Origin: Euryodendron excelsum
Taxonomy: Eukaryota > Streptophyta > Magnoliopsida > Ericales > Pentaphylacaceae
NCBI GenBank assembly: GCA_033060915.1
Contig: CM065386.1
Location: 3,060,501 to 3,124,500, forward strand
Direction: 5' to 3'
DNA length: 64,000 nt
In this document: positions 1-14,794 of the stretch, in pieces
Numbering within the stretch: the stretch's first letter is position 1
Layout: each line of letters begins with the position of its first letter
Notes under the pieces: generated by a model
The model's input: the letters and a program-made list of their open reading frames with translations, nothing else
The model's database searches: none
Told to the model about the DNA's origin: nothing
Position numbers and translations under genes: made by a program

Positions 1-764
1 CACAGAAGAGAATTGTTTCTGGACTGATCGATGAATATCATCACTACGAGGTGCATACATTGTTACTCTCCATTCTTTCCCTTGCCTTCACACCCCAAAT
101 ATAAGCAACAGCTTTGGCTCACCAGCAATCAACCCACTAGGCGTCTGAGCAAGCAAAATACTTCTGTGAAGATGAAGGCCATAACCACTTCACTTGTTCT
201 TGGTGTTACGTCCGTGGCAAAGCCCGGCGACATATCAGTCTTGCTCCAGACAAGGTCAGTTTCTCTTTCTTCACCATTCATGAACAAAATAGAAATTCAA
301 TTACAGCAATGAAGTCAATTGAAATTACGTGTAACCCATTGAAAAACATGTTTTGACATGGATGACAGTGCTGTACTTCTGTTCGCGTACTGGATTTCCA
401 ATTTCGTCGTGCCAGGGATCATCTCTAAGGATCACCAATCCGATCAGACAAACAAAGATCAGAAAGCTAACGATGATAATCAGTAAAAGCTGCACAACTA
501 CCAATCATCTCTAAGGATCTCCAATCCAGAAGAAAATTGCGGCTTCAACAGCACTAAGCAATAGCGATACAAAAAAATGACATGGCCTTCCTGGGACCTT
601 GATTTTATAACTACCATTGTCATGTACAAACTATAAATCGCTGCTCCTGATTCAGAAGAACTTTTTCAGTTCTTTCCATTTAATGTTAAACAAAAACATT
701 TCTCCAAATTAAAGAAATGCCAATTTCTTTAATAATTTACACTTGCATGTGAAATCAAGCATGT
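1..764. other. Region downstream of the Rab3GAP-like gene
   Basis: This stretch holds the probable 3' UTR and downstream flank of the minus-strand Rab3GAP-like gene, whose stop codon is at 765-767. A 93-residue open frame at 31-312 (+) has no recognisable domain and no splice-linked continuation. I see no gene in it. Exons of another gene entering from the left edge cannot be excluded. Confidence 0.4.
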
Positions 765-3700
765 TTAAACAACTGTCCAATCATTTTTGAGGGAAGAAAT
801 AGGTTTTTCAACCGGAGATGGGGCGTCCGGCCGGGGAGGCTTCTTTGAAAATATGGATGAGAAGGATTGGCGTGTGGGGTTATCTTCACAGTTCTTCTGG
901 CCTTTCAATGCTGGTTTACCTGATTGCTTATCCTTGTTACCAAAGATGACGCTAAGCCTTTTGAACCGATGTCTTGGTTCACCTGTAGTAGTGGTTTCAT
1001 CAGGCTGCTTTATGATCTTTAGAACTTCATCTGGCTTGAGTAACATCATCTCCACTGTTTCATACACCTTCACAAAATTTTAAAACTAATGAGCTCTGAC
1101 AGTTCATAAACTACACTCATTAACTTAAATCCAGAACTGAGCAGACAGCATATAGAAATTAGAAATTCTTCTAGAGTCTCTGGACTAAATTCAATGTGTA
1201 ACCACATTTTTGCAAAACCCTTTTTTGGTTCTCTCATTTGTCAAATTGCCTAACTGGATTGCCTACCATTCCTCTCAGAACAAAACCAGAGCCCAAAAAT
1301 CTGTCCCACCCGCTCATGTGTCATGCGACATCAACTCTGAAATGCATGGATTGGCTACATTCTACATCCGAATGAATGTGGGCCCTTCAATGGATGGTCA
1401 GAGAACATACAAGAATGGTTTAATATAGTTCCTAATAATGAGGTTTTCATCACCGAAAAAAGAAGAAGAGGTCTTCACTCATGGCCTGTCAAAGAAAGGA
1501 TAATCAACAGTTTGGATAAACAAGCACATAAATTAGTGGAAGCACGATGTGAGCACCAATGCTTTTCATAATCACCACGACATCCAATACCAACACAGCT
1601 CCATGTAATCAAACTAAGCAAGTTCATAAATCTCCATTCGGTTGTACAAACATACCTGACATATATCATCAACTTTCTCAGTCCAGATGTTGCCTTGACA
1701 AGTGGCAATGATGTAGTCTTTGCACTCACAGAAAAGTTTTGATAAACTACTGTCTGAGGAGAGTTTTTCCTCAGCAACTACAAATCCGGAACCCAGCTGA
1801 AAATTTTAGGAAAATAAGACATCATTACAACAAGTTAACAGCCTACAATATATTTTTTTTTTGATAAGTCATAACGGCCTACAATAATGCCAGTCAAACA
1901 ATGGCAAATCAAAGGAAATCATGGACTACTATGAAATGGCTATACCGTACCAAAGGATCATGAATCAGCACAATATGATAACTAGTGTCCCACCCATTGT
2001 ACAAAAAAATGGCCAACGATGGCTAGGTTCTACAAGCATAAAAAGGGAAAAGCATACAGCTGAAACTTCAGTGCTTCTTAGCACCTCTTTTCAACCCTCC
2101 AAACTATCCCTAATTAAATTAGAGTAAAACTGTTTCAAGTCAGTACACTAAGAAAGTGTCTCGACTTGTACAAAAGTGTAATTAGAAGTTATACGTAAAG
2201 TTGCTTCCAGACATAAGCATGCTGTGAAAATTTTAGATTTTTATCCTGCTCGCTGGCTAAACAGATTTAGATACAGTATAAAGATGGATCTACACTGAGG
2301 TCTGCATTGTGAACATTAAAAGTCCATGTGGGAAAAGAGAAGAGAATGTTACTAATAAAATTCAAATAAATTTTTCGGGAAATTTTCTGAAATGCAAATA
2401 TCCAGAGACCAAAAAAATTGACCATTTTATCCAAAGGAAGCAGAGGTACAACATTCTTTTTTTGGTGGTAATAGAGGTACAATATTGTTGGCACACATTA
2501 AAGTATATACAGCATACAGCGTTAGTACTTCAGCATAGGTGTCAACCCCTGGAGCACTCACTCCAAGTGCACTCATATAGCCATATAGGAACCTCGACGG
2601 TCTTGTGGAGATCAATTGACCTAGGTGTTGCATGACTTTGCAGGCCCCACTTTACAACATCCTTCATGCAGAAAGCAAGGCCCAAGCAATTTGCTTAAAA
2701 ATTCATGTCTTATTGCCCCCATTGGCACGTGCATGCAGTAAAATATGTATGTTTGCCTGCTGGCTAGAGGGATGGTATATCAAGGTGGCTGCATACTCCT
2801 CCCATGGCAAGAGCCTGGCCAAATCTTCAGCCTACCATGACAGGGGCAAGTGAGTCACATGATTCTTTTTTTTTTTTCTTTTAATTCGCAAACTTTTAAC
2901 AAGAAGCCCAAAAGTTAGCTGTGGCAAGCTTCCCAAATGTGCCACATCAACTATATATGTCTATTCAACCTCATTGCAAAGATTTCGATCCCCTAGGTTT
3001 CAAATTGGGATTCATTGGTCACCCTCCCTCTCAAGTTGATTTGCTCTTCACTAAGGCTAAGCCACCTCACAACATAGCTCTGACACTAAAGACTTACTAA
3101 TCCAAGAAATATATATATATATATATATAAAAGAAAAAGATGGTAATATATACGTATATACAAAAGAAAAAGATGGTAAAAAGTGTACTACACGAATAGC
3201 ATGAAGTCAACTTGCCCAGATTTCTGATGAAGGCTGATATAAAAACGGATCCACAGATCTTATTATTTGCTAAGATGCAAATTATTTGCTAATCCCATAG
3301 AATTATGCTTAATGACAACTATCACTTCGACAATAGCATTTTCACATGTATATGTAGGATGATCAATGTTCATTGGCCACAGAGCATCAAAAAACTGAAA
3401 TTTATTTTCTCTACAAAAAATTTAAAAAAAAAAAAAAGATAGGAAAAGAAATAATCATGCATGACGAGACCCAGTAGATGACTTACAAGAGAAACAAACA
3501 ATTGTTGAAAAAGCTCAGAAGGTGGAATATCCTCCAAGTCACTTAGAATGCCTTCCCTGCAGGGGAAAGCACCATGCATCCTTTTCACACAGCAATTTTA
3601 ATTGAAATTCAAATTTAATGACATTAACTAAAATCTAGCAACTTACACAGCCAAGTCCTCATCAAAGAGGGGTGCTTGTTTAACAGCTGGTACTGGCTTC

Positions 3701-4736
3701 GCTGTCTCCCACAACTCACGCCACAAATTACCTAGACATCACAGAGCACCCATTTAGAAGAGTAAATCTATGATGTGAAAGCATACAAATTTTAGGCAAA
3801 AGTACTTATAAAAGCGTGTACCCATAGCATAATACTGACTGCTGAGTTATGATTATAAGATAAAAGAGATAAGCTTAGGTTACAATTTGCTAAGTAGACG
3901 TTACATGACATACAGACAAATTTTGACTTCAATCGTTCTCCATTTAAAAGTTGCACCAGTTATGAAACAAAACGTCTATCTTTCAAACTGACAATTTCCC
4001 CACCACGAGAAGAAAAGAAAGACCAGTAACGACTTCAGAACATCTCTTCAATCCTGTTACAAAGACACTGATACATTGGACTGGTAGTTTTATAGCAAGA
4101 TCAAAAAGTTTTTCAAAAGGTTTCATTAGCCGTCTCTCTTCATACAATTTGCCACTGTATTCACTGCAGTGGAGATTCTACAGAAAATAGCCCTTGCAAT
4201 ATTATGTAAAAACTTATTAAAACTAGAAAGCTCTGAACTATTAAAAAATTCGAAGGTGAACTACAAATACCTTGCATTAGGAAAAGGCAAACTTCAATGG
4301 CAAAAACTATTACTTACGTATCAGAACCCTGGAAATATCTGGAAACCTTGTCTAGGATTTCCATGTCACTTATTGAGGAGATTAACTGATTTTCACCAAA
4401 AGGAGTTGAAGCAAAAGGAGAAAGGACAAAAGAAATGGAAGCAATACTTATCAAATCAAGAATGAAGTGCAATGAAAAATATTAAAGTTGAACAAACATA
4501 CATATGGATATGTGTTTTTTGATACATGACATTTAACCAATATGTGAGAAGAATCTATACAGAAGGACCAAGACATTTAGGCAACCACCCTAAAAGCCCT
4601 AAAAATAATTTTCACTGACCAAAATCATTTATGTTGAAGGAAATGCCATCATGGCCTTATGCAAAATGTCCACAATCTATCACAAAAAATCAGTACTACC
4701 ACCGCATGAAAATTATACATCTATATATAGTAATAT

Positions 4737-4781
<45 letters not shown>

Positions 4782-7700
4782 ACTTTCTCTGGAGCAATCA
4801 TGATTGGAAATCTCTTTAATATCAAAATAGTGATTACATTACTGTTAGTTTTAAACACTTGGTTATCCTAATGACCTAGAATAGCTGAGTGGCTACTTGG
4901 TAAAAGTTGTGTTAGGCTCTCCACAAGCACAGCAAGCATAGCTAACCTACTACTGCACTACTAACTAGGTGCTCAATCAGCGAGCTTACAGAATCGCACG
5001 CCAAGGCAAACAATTAGAAAATACCAATGCCTACTTGGAAATAACCACATGTAAGCAACAATAAACATGACTTGGACAAAGATAACAAAACAACCTCAGA
5101 TAACATATTCTATCAATCCCCTCCTTGAATTCGAACTAAAGTTGCATTTTGCTCAAAGTATTTAGCATCTTTTTGAAAGATCAGAACACAATTTTGTTAT
5201 ACAGAGGATGATGGAGTAAGAGGATTAACCTTCCTTCTGCATTCTACTACTCAGTTGACCTCTTGCAGACAATAAATCACCATCATTAAAGGTGTTTTCA
5301 GCCTTGCTACTTGGCTCCATTTCCATCCAATCAGGTGGGGAGTGCCACCTTACAAAATCTTCCAAAATACAACCTGGGTTTGCAGCCTAAAATAGGATAA
5401 AAGAAATTACAACGAGCATTGGAGATACCATGACCTTTACCACAGTACCAGGTATATAGGCCTCTACATTATGCATTAAAAAGAAAAACATTTTCATTAT
5501 AACATCACCTTAAAAGCCTGCATGTCAGAGAGGAGTTGTGAACACCCAGCACCAAAACTGAACATATAAAAATCAGCAATTTGTCAAAGATTGCCTCAAG
5601 AGGAATGTTGATATATTGAACTAGATAAAAGTAACGGAGAGTGCATATTAATAAAAGATAAACAATAATGCCCTTTACTATGTTTTTGTCTCTTATAAAC
5701 TTTCAACCAACAAAAACAAAACAGAATTGCAGTCACAGATACATGCCACGTGCAAAATCATCTACACAGGAAATATAACAATATCTAAGGTATCATAAAA
5801 GCTAAATCTAACAAGAGTATGAAATTTTAAAAGGTACGTGTGGGAGTTTAAGGTAGAAATCTCCACTATGATATTACTCTCTATATAAATCCCCTTGAAG
5901 CAAACATCTCTAGTGTAAGTAAACTGCTTTATTTATATGAAGAGGAGAAAGCTCAAATGCTAGTCATAGTTTACATATGACATTCAAGAGATAAAAAATT
6001 GATGGGTTGACTTAAGTGGCCATGGCCAGTAAAAAAGAGAAGGAATATTGAAAATGTAGATAGATTTGGAGATAGGTAAATAGCCATAGAAAATGAAAAG
6101 CGACAATGAAAGAGAAAAACAAACTGAGTTATCAGCTTTATTGGTATCTGAAAAATAGACCATAAATGGCATTAACTCGATACACTGACCTTCCTGTTCG
6201 TAGCACAAGCTCCTCTGTTTCTTTGATAAGGTCTTCTGTCAGCAAAGGTTCTTCCTACATACACACATGTACACATAGATCTGAACAACAGGAGGAAGTT
6301 CATAAACGCAATTACTATAGCTTGATAGATTGGCCAAACCTGCATAACAGGGGTATAAACAGGTTCGCCAGTTTCCAGCATTGTTAAATTGTCAAATTGT
6401 ACATCAGCGCCCAGTCGGAGAACAAGTTCCCCAGTGCTAATTCTAGCATACAAAACAGGGGTCACAAGAACAGTGCCCTCAGAAACAGCTGATTCTTCAA
6501 CTTTTGAACTTGCTTGCCTAATTACAGATTCTAATGACTCCAAGGCAATGAAGCGGCGCCTTTTTCTGGAAATACAACAGTTCATAACCTGTAATTTCTG
6601 ATAGAAAAGACATGAATTTAAGTCTGGAATCTCATCTGGAGGGATGCCAGGAACATATTGCCTTTCAGACCAAAGTCTTCTAAGCTGTAAGTCAAAGGAT
6701 TCACAAAGCACCCATCAGTTCAAGATTAATGACGAGGTAGCATAGTGTGTCTGGTCTTGACATATCAAAGTGATAAAATTCATATTAACATATTTTATAT
6801 AAACTACATGAAACGAGGTTATGCCAGTTCTCAGAAGAAGATTCAATCCAATCAAAACTGTTTAGAGATCAGGAAAGACCTTCAAGCGGCACCAAAATGA
6901 AGGTTTATTATATCTCAACTAGCTTCTACTAAAGTAGTCGAACTCAGATATTCTTCATTTACAAATTTGTTTGAATGGCATACAAGGTGAAATTGGAAGT
7001 TGGATGCCACAATAGTATGAATATAACTTGCTTGCACAAAGGTGAGATTGATTTTACTAGTTAACTCCTCCAACAGGTAGACACTAATCATTACAGATAG
7101 AATGCATTAATGGACACTCTGCCATCTGCCTAATCAGCAGAAAGGTCTTTCAAGTGCAAGGAGAGGACAGCTGAAGGGGTATGGCCCTCTTCCAGAAAAT
7201 GCCCCGAATTTTCTTATGTATGAATCTATGGTACTCAAAAACAAAGGAATGCTTAGCATAAATAAATCTAGGGAATTAGTTGAAGAGTAATGCTAGACCA
7301 TCAAGCTCACCAGCGATGAAGCCAGAAATTTTTCATTCCGCAGAACAAATGAAATGTACCCCTTTTTCCCTTAAAATCTTTAAAATTCTCCCTCTGTTCA
7401 TAAGTTAATTGTATTAGATGATAACTTGCCTTACTGTTCCTTACTCTCAAACATTTTGTTTTACAGGTCCCTCACTCTCAAACTTTAGAAGAAAAAATTT
7501 GTATGCCCATGAAGACTAAAAAGTATCTTTGCGCATTTTTCCATTCAAACCCTGTAGACTTATTTATCTTTTGATATGTTTGATTTCATATTTTTTTTTT
7601 TTTGGTTGAAGACTCCAAATTTTTTCCTTTTTTTTTTTTTTTTTTTGGCCTTGTTAACATTCAGTTCATTGCTTCTTTCCCAATGAAGTTCAGTTGTCTA

Positions 7701-10700
7701 GGGGCCCTATATTAACAAAATTTGTTTTCAATCCTCCTATTAATGAACTAGGCCAAATATTCTAAGTCAACTTTTATTTTCGTCATCTTATTTTCATTTC
7801 TCACTTAATGAAGAAATTCAAGGTTTATACTCTAGTGACTTATTTAACTATTCTTCTTAGCATAGAAGCACTAGAAAACTAGTTGAAAACTGAACAAAAG
7901 TAATAAAGAAATTATTAAAGAAAAGAGTAAAAAGCAAAGATGCAAGGACACTTCCATGAAGGTTCCTTGTTTGACACAGACAAGGACACTCCTCAACAAC
8001 CTAACACGCTTCAGACACAACACTCCTCGGACACTTCCCAACAACTATTGGACACACTTCCAAAAATGTCTTTATTTAAAAAAAAATTTTAAACCAGACA
8101 TATTTCGGACCCATGGGGGAGACACGTGTCCACTGTATGAACAATAAGTATCAAGTTCAACTCCATGAGTTTTTCTGGAGTGGTGATGCACATTTATAAA
8201 ATCAATGCTTGATCCTAAGGCTAATTTGAAATGTCAACTTTACTACATAGAATAATTGATATGTCGTAATGAAATTTACTGAGTAACAGTTTTCATGCAT
8301 CAAAACTGTCCATCTTGTGCCATATTAACTATGTCAAAACTCATAAATTTAATAATGATGATAACCTATATTGTTGGGAACGCAAAACAATGTCTTCAAG
8401 ATAAGAGTAAATTTAATTAACATAAATCATTTATTTAATTAATTTTAGAAAAAGCAGCATTAACTAGAACATAGGTCAGCCTTGCCATTGTAATGTACCA
8501 TTCATATTGGTTTTAATAGTACACTTACTTCGGCAACAACCTTGTACCACAATAATGCCATTTTCCGTAGGGTTTTAAAGCTTCCAATGACTTCAGAAAG
8601 TTCAACAACAAAGCTTTCTGGAGGAGCACCATGAATATCCTTTGGCAAACATGTCATGTTTGTTGGTGTATCTGAACCAAAGCCGATCTTCCTTCCAGGA
8701 AATTGTCTTTCTGTGAATATCTTGCAGATATTACAACGGAAGTGAAAGATAATAAAGGGGTAATGAAAAAATTGACAATTCAATATTCATTTTGGGGAAA
8801 GATACATTTTTTGAAGTCACCAAATTAAACATATACCTGCATCAAGCAGTGAATTTAACAGAGAAAGAACTTTCTCATCACCACCAAACTCAGCTGTGAA
8901 CTTTTCTTCCTTTTCACGTAGCACTAATGACTTCACCGCAGAGAAGGCCCTCTCCCTCACAGGTGAAGAATCTCTGGATGATGCTAGAAGATCTTTCATT
9001 GACTTAAACTTCTTTCCTGCCCTGGAGAAGGTGTCCAAAAAAACTGAGAAGGGAAAAAAATAGTATAAACACAATATATTGCAAAGGATTTGGAAACACC
9101 ATTTACAGGCAAATGGTTCTTTTACAATCCTTTACACAAAGACATTATGAAAGGATACATCAAAAATAGGCAAAGCATCCTTCTGTAGCAACTTTTATGA
9201 AAAATGAAGTCCCAGATAGTAGACATACCATTTTTTGTACATCCCGGAAAAAGGAAGCAGAAAATATTGAAGTACAAAATAAATAATAAAAATAATCATT
9301 TCAGTCAAAACTATATGGTTCAACATGGATAATAAAAAATAATTTTTCTAAGTTTCTTATCTCCTATGATAGCAATGCACCAAATCTGAATGACAATCAA
9401 CAAAATTAAAACAAAAGGAAAGAACTGTGAAAATGCCAACCAAGAAAAAATCTTACTCAACAGCTATAGCCAATTGCTTCAGGAAAGATGCTGGAGGAAT
9501 AATATTTGTGTTGCTCAAACATTCGAGCGAGGAACCTATTTCTGAACCCTGAAAAATATTGATCTCATTCATGAAAAATTTATCAAATCTTAGAATAATG
9601 TATCATTTTCAGCAAAAAAGACAAGAAGAATTTCAAGAAGCATTTTTATTAATTCAAAAATTATAACCCTTCACACTGTTAAGGACAGCCAGATTGATTC
9701 TGTTAATCCACCTAAAGCATACTGAATAGTTCTAAGAGCCTGTTTGGGTGTAGCTTATTTAAGCAGCTTATGAAATAGCTTTTGGAACAACATTTCACAT
9801 AAAAGAAACATGCTCAGACCTATTTGGTGGATTTGAAGGTTTGGGGAAGCAACTATTTGGACTGTTCCACGAATTCTTCCCCAATATCATTGAGGATTCA
9901 TCACTATTATACACTATAATCAATGCACTTAACATACCCTCCTGGGCCTTTGTTTCTGTTCATTTGATTTGTCATTATTTTTTACCAAAAAATATAATAA
10001 ATCTGACTCTATCCCATTCGTCCATGAATCTCATGTTGCCAGAAGTTACTTGTATGAGTCACTTGAAAGTTCTTTTATTAAAAAAAAAAAAATCATAAAA
10101 TGAGTTGCATTATACTTCCATATAGGTACCATTTGGTACACTGGCTCCACATTTGTTCAAAATTGTAAACCATGGGGAGCAGTGGTTAAATTCAGCCTGA
10201 TTGCAAATGTTTTAGTCATAAAATGACTGGTTACACTGAAACAACTCTTATGTTCTAATGTTTGATGAAAGTTCCAAATCTCCAATTCCAATGTGTAAAG
10301 TCCCAAGGGGACCTAGACAATGGCCTTAAAGGCCCACACTAGGAAGCTAAAGGCTCAGGTTCATGCTCACTCTCAACATGTTTCCTAGAACGGTTTCTCT
10401 GACCCTTTCTTATCTTCTAAAAGCAGCAGAAGACGTGGAGTGTGGAGGGTGGTATCTTACCTTTGATTCAGAACCATCTCTCATGCTCATAAGGTACAAG
10501 TTTTCATCAAAAATTGCAAATGACATGGTTGAATTTTCAGCTTTCTCAAAATCTTCAACTCCTTTTTTCCCTATTCTAATGTTCTTCAATCTCTCCTGCC
10601 AATCCTGCTTTGTCTTTACTGGAGCTGGCTTCTTCGTCAAGTATTTTACTTCATTTTGAATCTGTGTCACAAAAATTTAAATAAATTTGAACAAAGCACA

Positions 10701-11742
10701 TAAAGAGATATCATTTTCTCAACAAAAGAAGCAATTTAATCGAAAGTAAATTGAAAATGGGTGAAAGGCATTTAGAAATGAATAGAGATTTTCATCATTC
10801 TATGTATCCCAACTTCCATATAACTGCATGCTTGAAGTTACAAAAATTTGTGACCTTATATCAGATTAATAGTAGAAGTTTTCCACTATTTTCCATTTGG
10901 TTAATGCAAAAAAATATATCTATATATGTGCGTGCACGTACAAATAAAACAATACTGAAAATCTGAACAATATATTTTTTCTCTTTTTGGACCTCAGGAA
11001 ACAAAATCTGCATACAACTGAGCCCTCTGTAACTACTTACATCAGTTGACGCAGTATTTTCAAATTGAGAAAGCCAACAGAAGATTAAAAATTGAAGTCT
11101 GTTTTGTGTTCTTCAACTTCCATTAAGTCAGTTTTCTGGGTACTCCAGCAGAGGCTTACTTGAATCCAGAACAAGATCAAATCGTAATTCTAATGTTCTT
11201 TCCTTTTCTTTTCTTTTCTTTACTATTATTTTCTTCGGCTTTTCTATGCAAACAAGAATCACACCTCTAAAAAGCAATCAACCATGAGAGTTGATCATCC
11301 TACATTTTCCACTGATCAAACATCAAAGTCTGAAATCAAAATTAAATTAAATTAGGAAAACGGAATGACATATTTACCTTTGACTCGCCGCCGTTGTTTG
11401 GAGAATCGGAATTTGAGTTCTTAGGGGATTGTTTATTAGACTCTTCTCCGATTGAATCGATTTCGACATTTCCTTTGACATGAATAACTCAAAATTATCA
11501 GAAAAGATGCCAATAATTTCAAAATCTAAATATAGTAAATAGCAACGAAAAAAATAAATAAAAAAAAAAGAAAGAAAGTATGTGATTGGTATAGAAATTG
11601 ATAAAAATAAAAATTTATTTATGGTGGTACCTCGATTGGTTAACGAATCAGATTTTCTAATATCCGTGAAGACTCTCTCCGCTTTAGCTGCCGCAGAATG
11701 AAAGGCGGTCCTCGCTTTGGATACAATGGACGACGCCTCCAT
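765..11742 (-). CDS. Rab3 GTPase-activating protein catalytic subunit homologue (plant RAB3GAP1-like)
   Basis: Fourteen exons were placed by GT..AG sites: 11742-11631, 11472-11378, 10661-10461, 9548-9457, 9021-8837, 8710-8529, 6684-6340, 6254-6190, 5557-5509, 5386-5230, 3731-3647, 3556-3487, 1796-1656 and 1067-765. They sum to 2082 nt (693 aa). The diagnostic block AANPGCILEDFVRWHSP lies near residues 443-459 and is followed by RELWETAKPVPAVKQAPLF near 496-515; both match the conserved Rab3GAP catalytic domain of RAB3GAP1. The N-terminus MEASSIVSKARTAF leads into a polar Ser/Asn/Glu linker (about residues 38-69). The protein ends in a basic, Ser/Pro-rich tail and NDWTVV. In animals the family acts on Rab3/Rab18 with RAB3GAP2; the plant role is inferred only. 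An upstream in-frame ATG at 11784 exists, but the start at 11742 fits my memory of plant homologues better. The longest introns are 6685-8528 and 1797-3486. Confidence 0.9.
4738..4779. repeat. (GA)n microsatellite
   Basis: About 40 bases of uninterrupted GA dinucleotide lie inside the intron between exons 10 and 11 of the Rab3GAP-like gene. It is probably length-polymorphic. Confidence 0.95.
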
Positions 11743-11784
11743 TTCCTGCGCGGGGAGGTTTGTGCGTATGCTAACTGAAACCAA

Positions 11785-14700
11785 GTCGCGATTTCAGGGA
11801 CGAAATCGAGGGCATGTTCGCACGCAGGGAACTGAGGGAAGACCAAGGGAGCCCAGTGAGGGACAGAGGAGCAAATGCTGTATTGTTTTGTAGGCTTATA
11901 TGCAGAAATGGAAGTTCGATCCTGGACTTGAAATTTGAATATCCGTGCACCTTTTCTTTTCTTTGTTTTTTTTATTTTTATATATATCATTTTATTCTAA
12001 ATGAAAATTAGAAAAATTAAGTTCAATATGAAGGTATTACTATTTCTATTATCATGATTTTATGTACTACTTCTATTATAATTTATTTAAGGTATTTGAT
12101 AGATCTCTACTGTAAAGTGTATATACGAGCGGTGATAGGAAGCACGAATAACTTATCACTCAATTTGAGCCTTGACTCCCTGTCTGTCCTGACTTCAGCC
12201 TCCTTGAATCATAATAAAATACATATGAGTAGCAACTGTATTATTTGATATTATTCAACTCAAGTTATTTATATTAAACAATTCATCAATAGCCAAAAAA
12301 AAAATTTATTTAAATAAAGTATGAACTGCCCTTTTATTGTTAAAAGTTTTTATTTTTTTTAGCGGTTCCTCACTTAAAAGATATTATGTCATTTCGTTTT
12401 TGCTAAAACAATCTAGTAGTTGGATAAGAGAAAAAAAAAATATTGGTCATCATCTATTGTTGCATATGATATGATTTTAGTAAATTTTATCTTTAATTTT
12501 ATTAAATTTTAAAATTATGATAATGGTACAAAGTTTTAATGATACGCTAATGAATTAGATTTGCATGCGTAATTAGACTTTTAAATGACAAGTCCACAAA
12601 TGGTTACATGAGCTCCTCCTCATTTTCTTGTCTTCCCTTATGTCATACATTAATTATTATTTATTAATGCCAATTTTCCTCTGTTTGAAAGTTGGGGAAA
12701 GGAAGGAGAGGGAAAAAAAATGAAAGAAAAAAATAAGATAAAAGAGAAGAAAATTTTGAAATTAAGCTCTCTCTTTCTGTCTCTTCTTTTCTTTCAACAA
12801 AGTGTGTTTTCTTAAGTTTTGATATGAACTTATCATTGATGTCAAAATTGATAACAAATCAGGTCATTATCTTCAAGAATTTAAGGTTCAATCATCTTAC
12901 ATTTGTTTACTTTCAACCTAATCATATGCGTCAAGTAATAGATTCTGCATTAATTAAAAATAATTACATATAGTTTTAACTTGGGTATTAGACCCACTAA
13001 CAATTGAAGATATTACAGCATGAATGCAATGATTCAAACCCCATTACTTATCCATGTGTAACATCCACCATGATCACACCTAATTACAAAAAAGTCATCT
13101 TCACGATATTGGATTGAATTTTCTCTAAACTTTTTATGCAAGAATAGCATATTCATTATACTTAATTTTATATATAACAGATTATCCTTGGAAAAAATGA
13201 AAATTATATACCATGTAATAAATTATTTTATTATGGTCAACGCGTTTGTGACATAATACTCACTAACTTGTCAATTTTTAATTGTAGTTTCGTTTTCGGT
13301 TTCCAAAATCATACGTGTACGTTAGTCTAGCTATAATTAACACCTAAATATAAATGGCTAAGCTATCAAATGCTGGTAAGGTGCTATTTGCAAAAAAAGG
13401 GTTTTCTAAGCACCTAACTCGAATGCCTAATGGCATCTTCTTTCTCCTGTCTTGCTTCTTGTTTAGTGTTTTGTTCAGTGAGCATGAAAGAGATTTTTGT
13501 TTTTTTGTTTTTTTTTCTTGCTAGAGAGTATTTAAGCCTTCTAATGATTATCCTTTCGAGTTTGTGCAAATTTACTATATACAGGAGTATGTAAATTTTA
13601 TGCATTACATGTATAATGACTAACCATAGTGAACATAAAAATTAGAAAGAGACCGGACTTAAGATTTTATGTTTAGAATGAGAATTACAGTTACCAAACG
13701 AGAACCCTTGTTATTAGAAACTGGGGAATGTTTGTGTGTCACCAACAATGTAATTGTGAAAGGGGCTTTAGGCTCAAATTTTGCAGCGCACATTGAAGAT
13801 GGACCACGGACCGCAATGGTCCCTTTGAAAATGACTTATGGGACAGCCCATAATGGTTCAAGAAACAGTATTCACAATGTCTTCTACAAAGAACCGTGAA
13901 AGTTCTTTATGTAAGGCTTATAAAATTAATAAATTTTAAAAAATTATGTTTAAGTTTTACTTCTTTGATCTTTTAGACTAATATCAAATTATATTGCCCA
14001 ACTTGAATAGCTTAATTTTTTAAAAGCACTTATTAACTTACCAGGCTGAGTTCAAGCCAAAAAAAAAATTACCTAAAATAACTTGTTTTGTTTTTACAAT
14101 AAACACCACTAAAATAAAGAAGTTGGCCAGTGTAGTTTTAGGGAGAGCTGCGAAACCAGCTAAATAGTTTGTGTTTATGGCTGCTGGTAAAGCAAGAACC
14201 AAGATCACATTGCCTTGCTAACTGCCAGCAAACGGCTATATATCCTAGAAGCGTGTGGACGTGGGAGGCCAATCACAATCATCACGTCAAGCAAGAACAT
14301 TAGTCCCATAACGGACCAAAATCTCTCTCTCTCTCTCAATTCAAGGTCCAAGCACAAAATAGAAATATTGAAGTAGTCGACAAAACAAAAGTCGTAGCTC
14401 AATTTGATCACATAATGGGAGTGTTTGAATGACCTGTTTACAAGCTCTAAGTTAGTTTTAAAAAAATATTTTTTTAAATAATCATGATAAATATAAGTCA
14501 CTTTTTAATTTTTACTCATACTTAATTTAAAAAAATCATAAGTATAAATCATAAATTACTAAATAAATTGAGATTCAAAAACTCTCAATATTTTAATTTG
14601 GGATGTCACTATAACTGCAAGAATCTATATTACGGTGACACATAGGGCTAACATTACATATTAAACATAATTTTCAATGAATTTGATATTCCTTTCAATG

Positions 14701-14794
14701 CCTAAGGGCACGAAGGACGGCTCCAAGTAGAGCGTATCCTCTTTGATTTACAAGAACGCAATTCGCATGTATAAACTCGTTTACACTACTGAGT
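11785..14794. other. Intergenic region, Rab3GAP-like promoter side and GDSL downstream side
   Basis: Very AT-rich sequence between two minus-strand genes. The part next to 11742 must hold the promoter and 5' UTR of the Rab3GAP-like gene. Open frames at 13669-13899 (+) and 14205-14501 (-) show no domain, no family likeness and no splice context. A patch near 14415-14560 with a GTTTG motif and long A/T runs may be a foldback relic. I see no supportable gene. Confidence 0.5.

Noticed and set aside
6560..6610. Possible 23-base intron in Rab3GAP-like exon 7 (GTTATGAACTG to TTTCCAG)
   Set aside because: Too short for a plant spliceosomal intron, and reading straight through keeps the frame with sensible residues (KLQVMNCCISRKRRR).
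13669..13899. 76-residue open frame on the plus strand
   Set aside because: No domain, no splice context, no signal of coding constraint visible.
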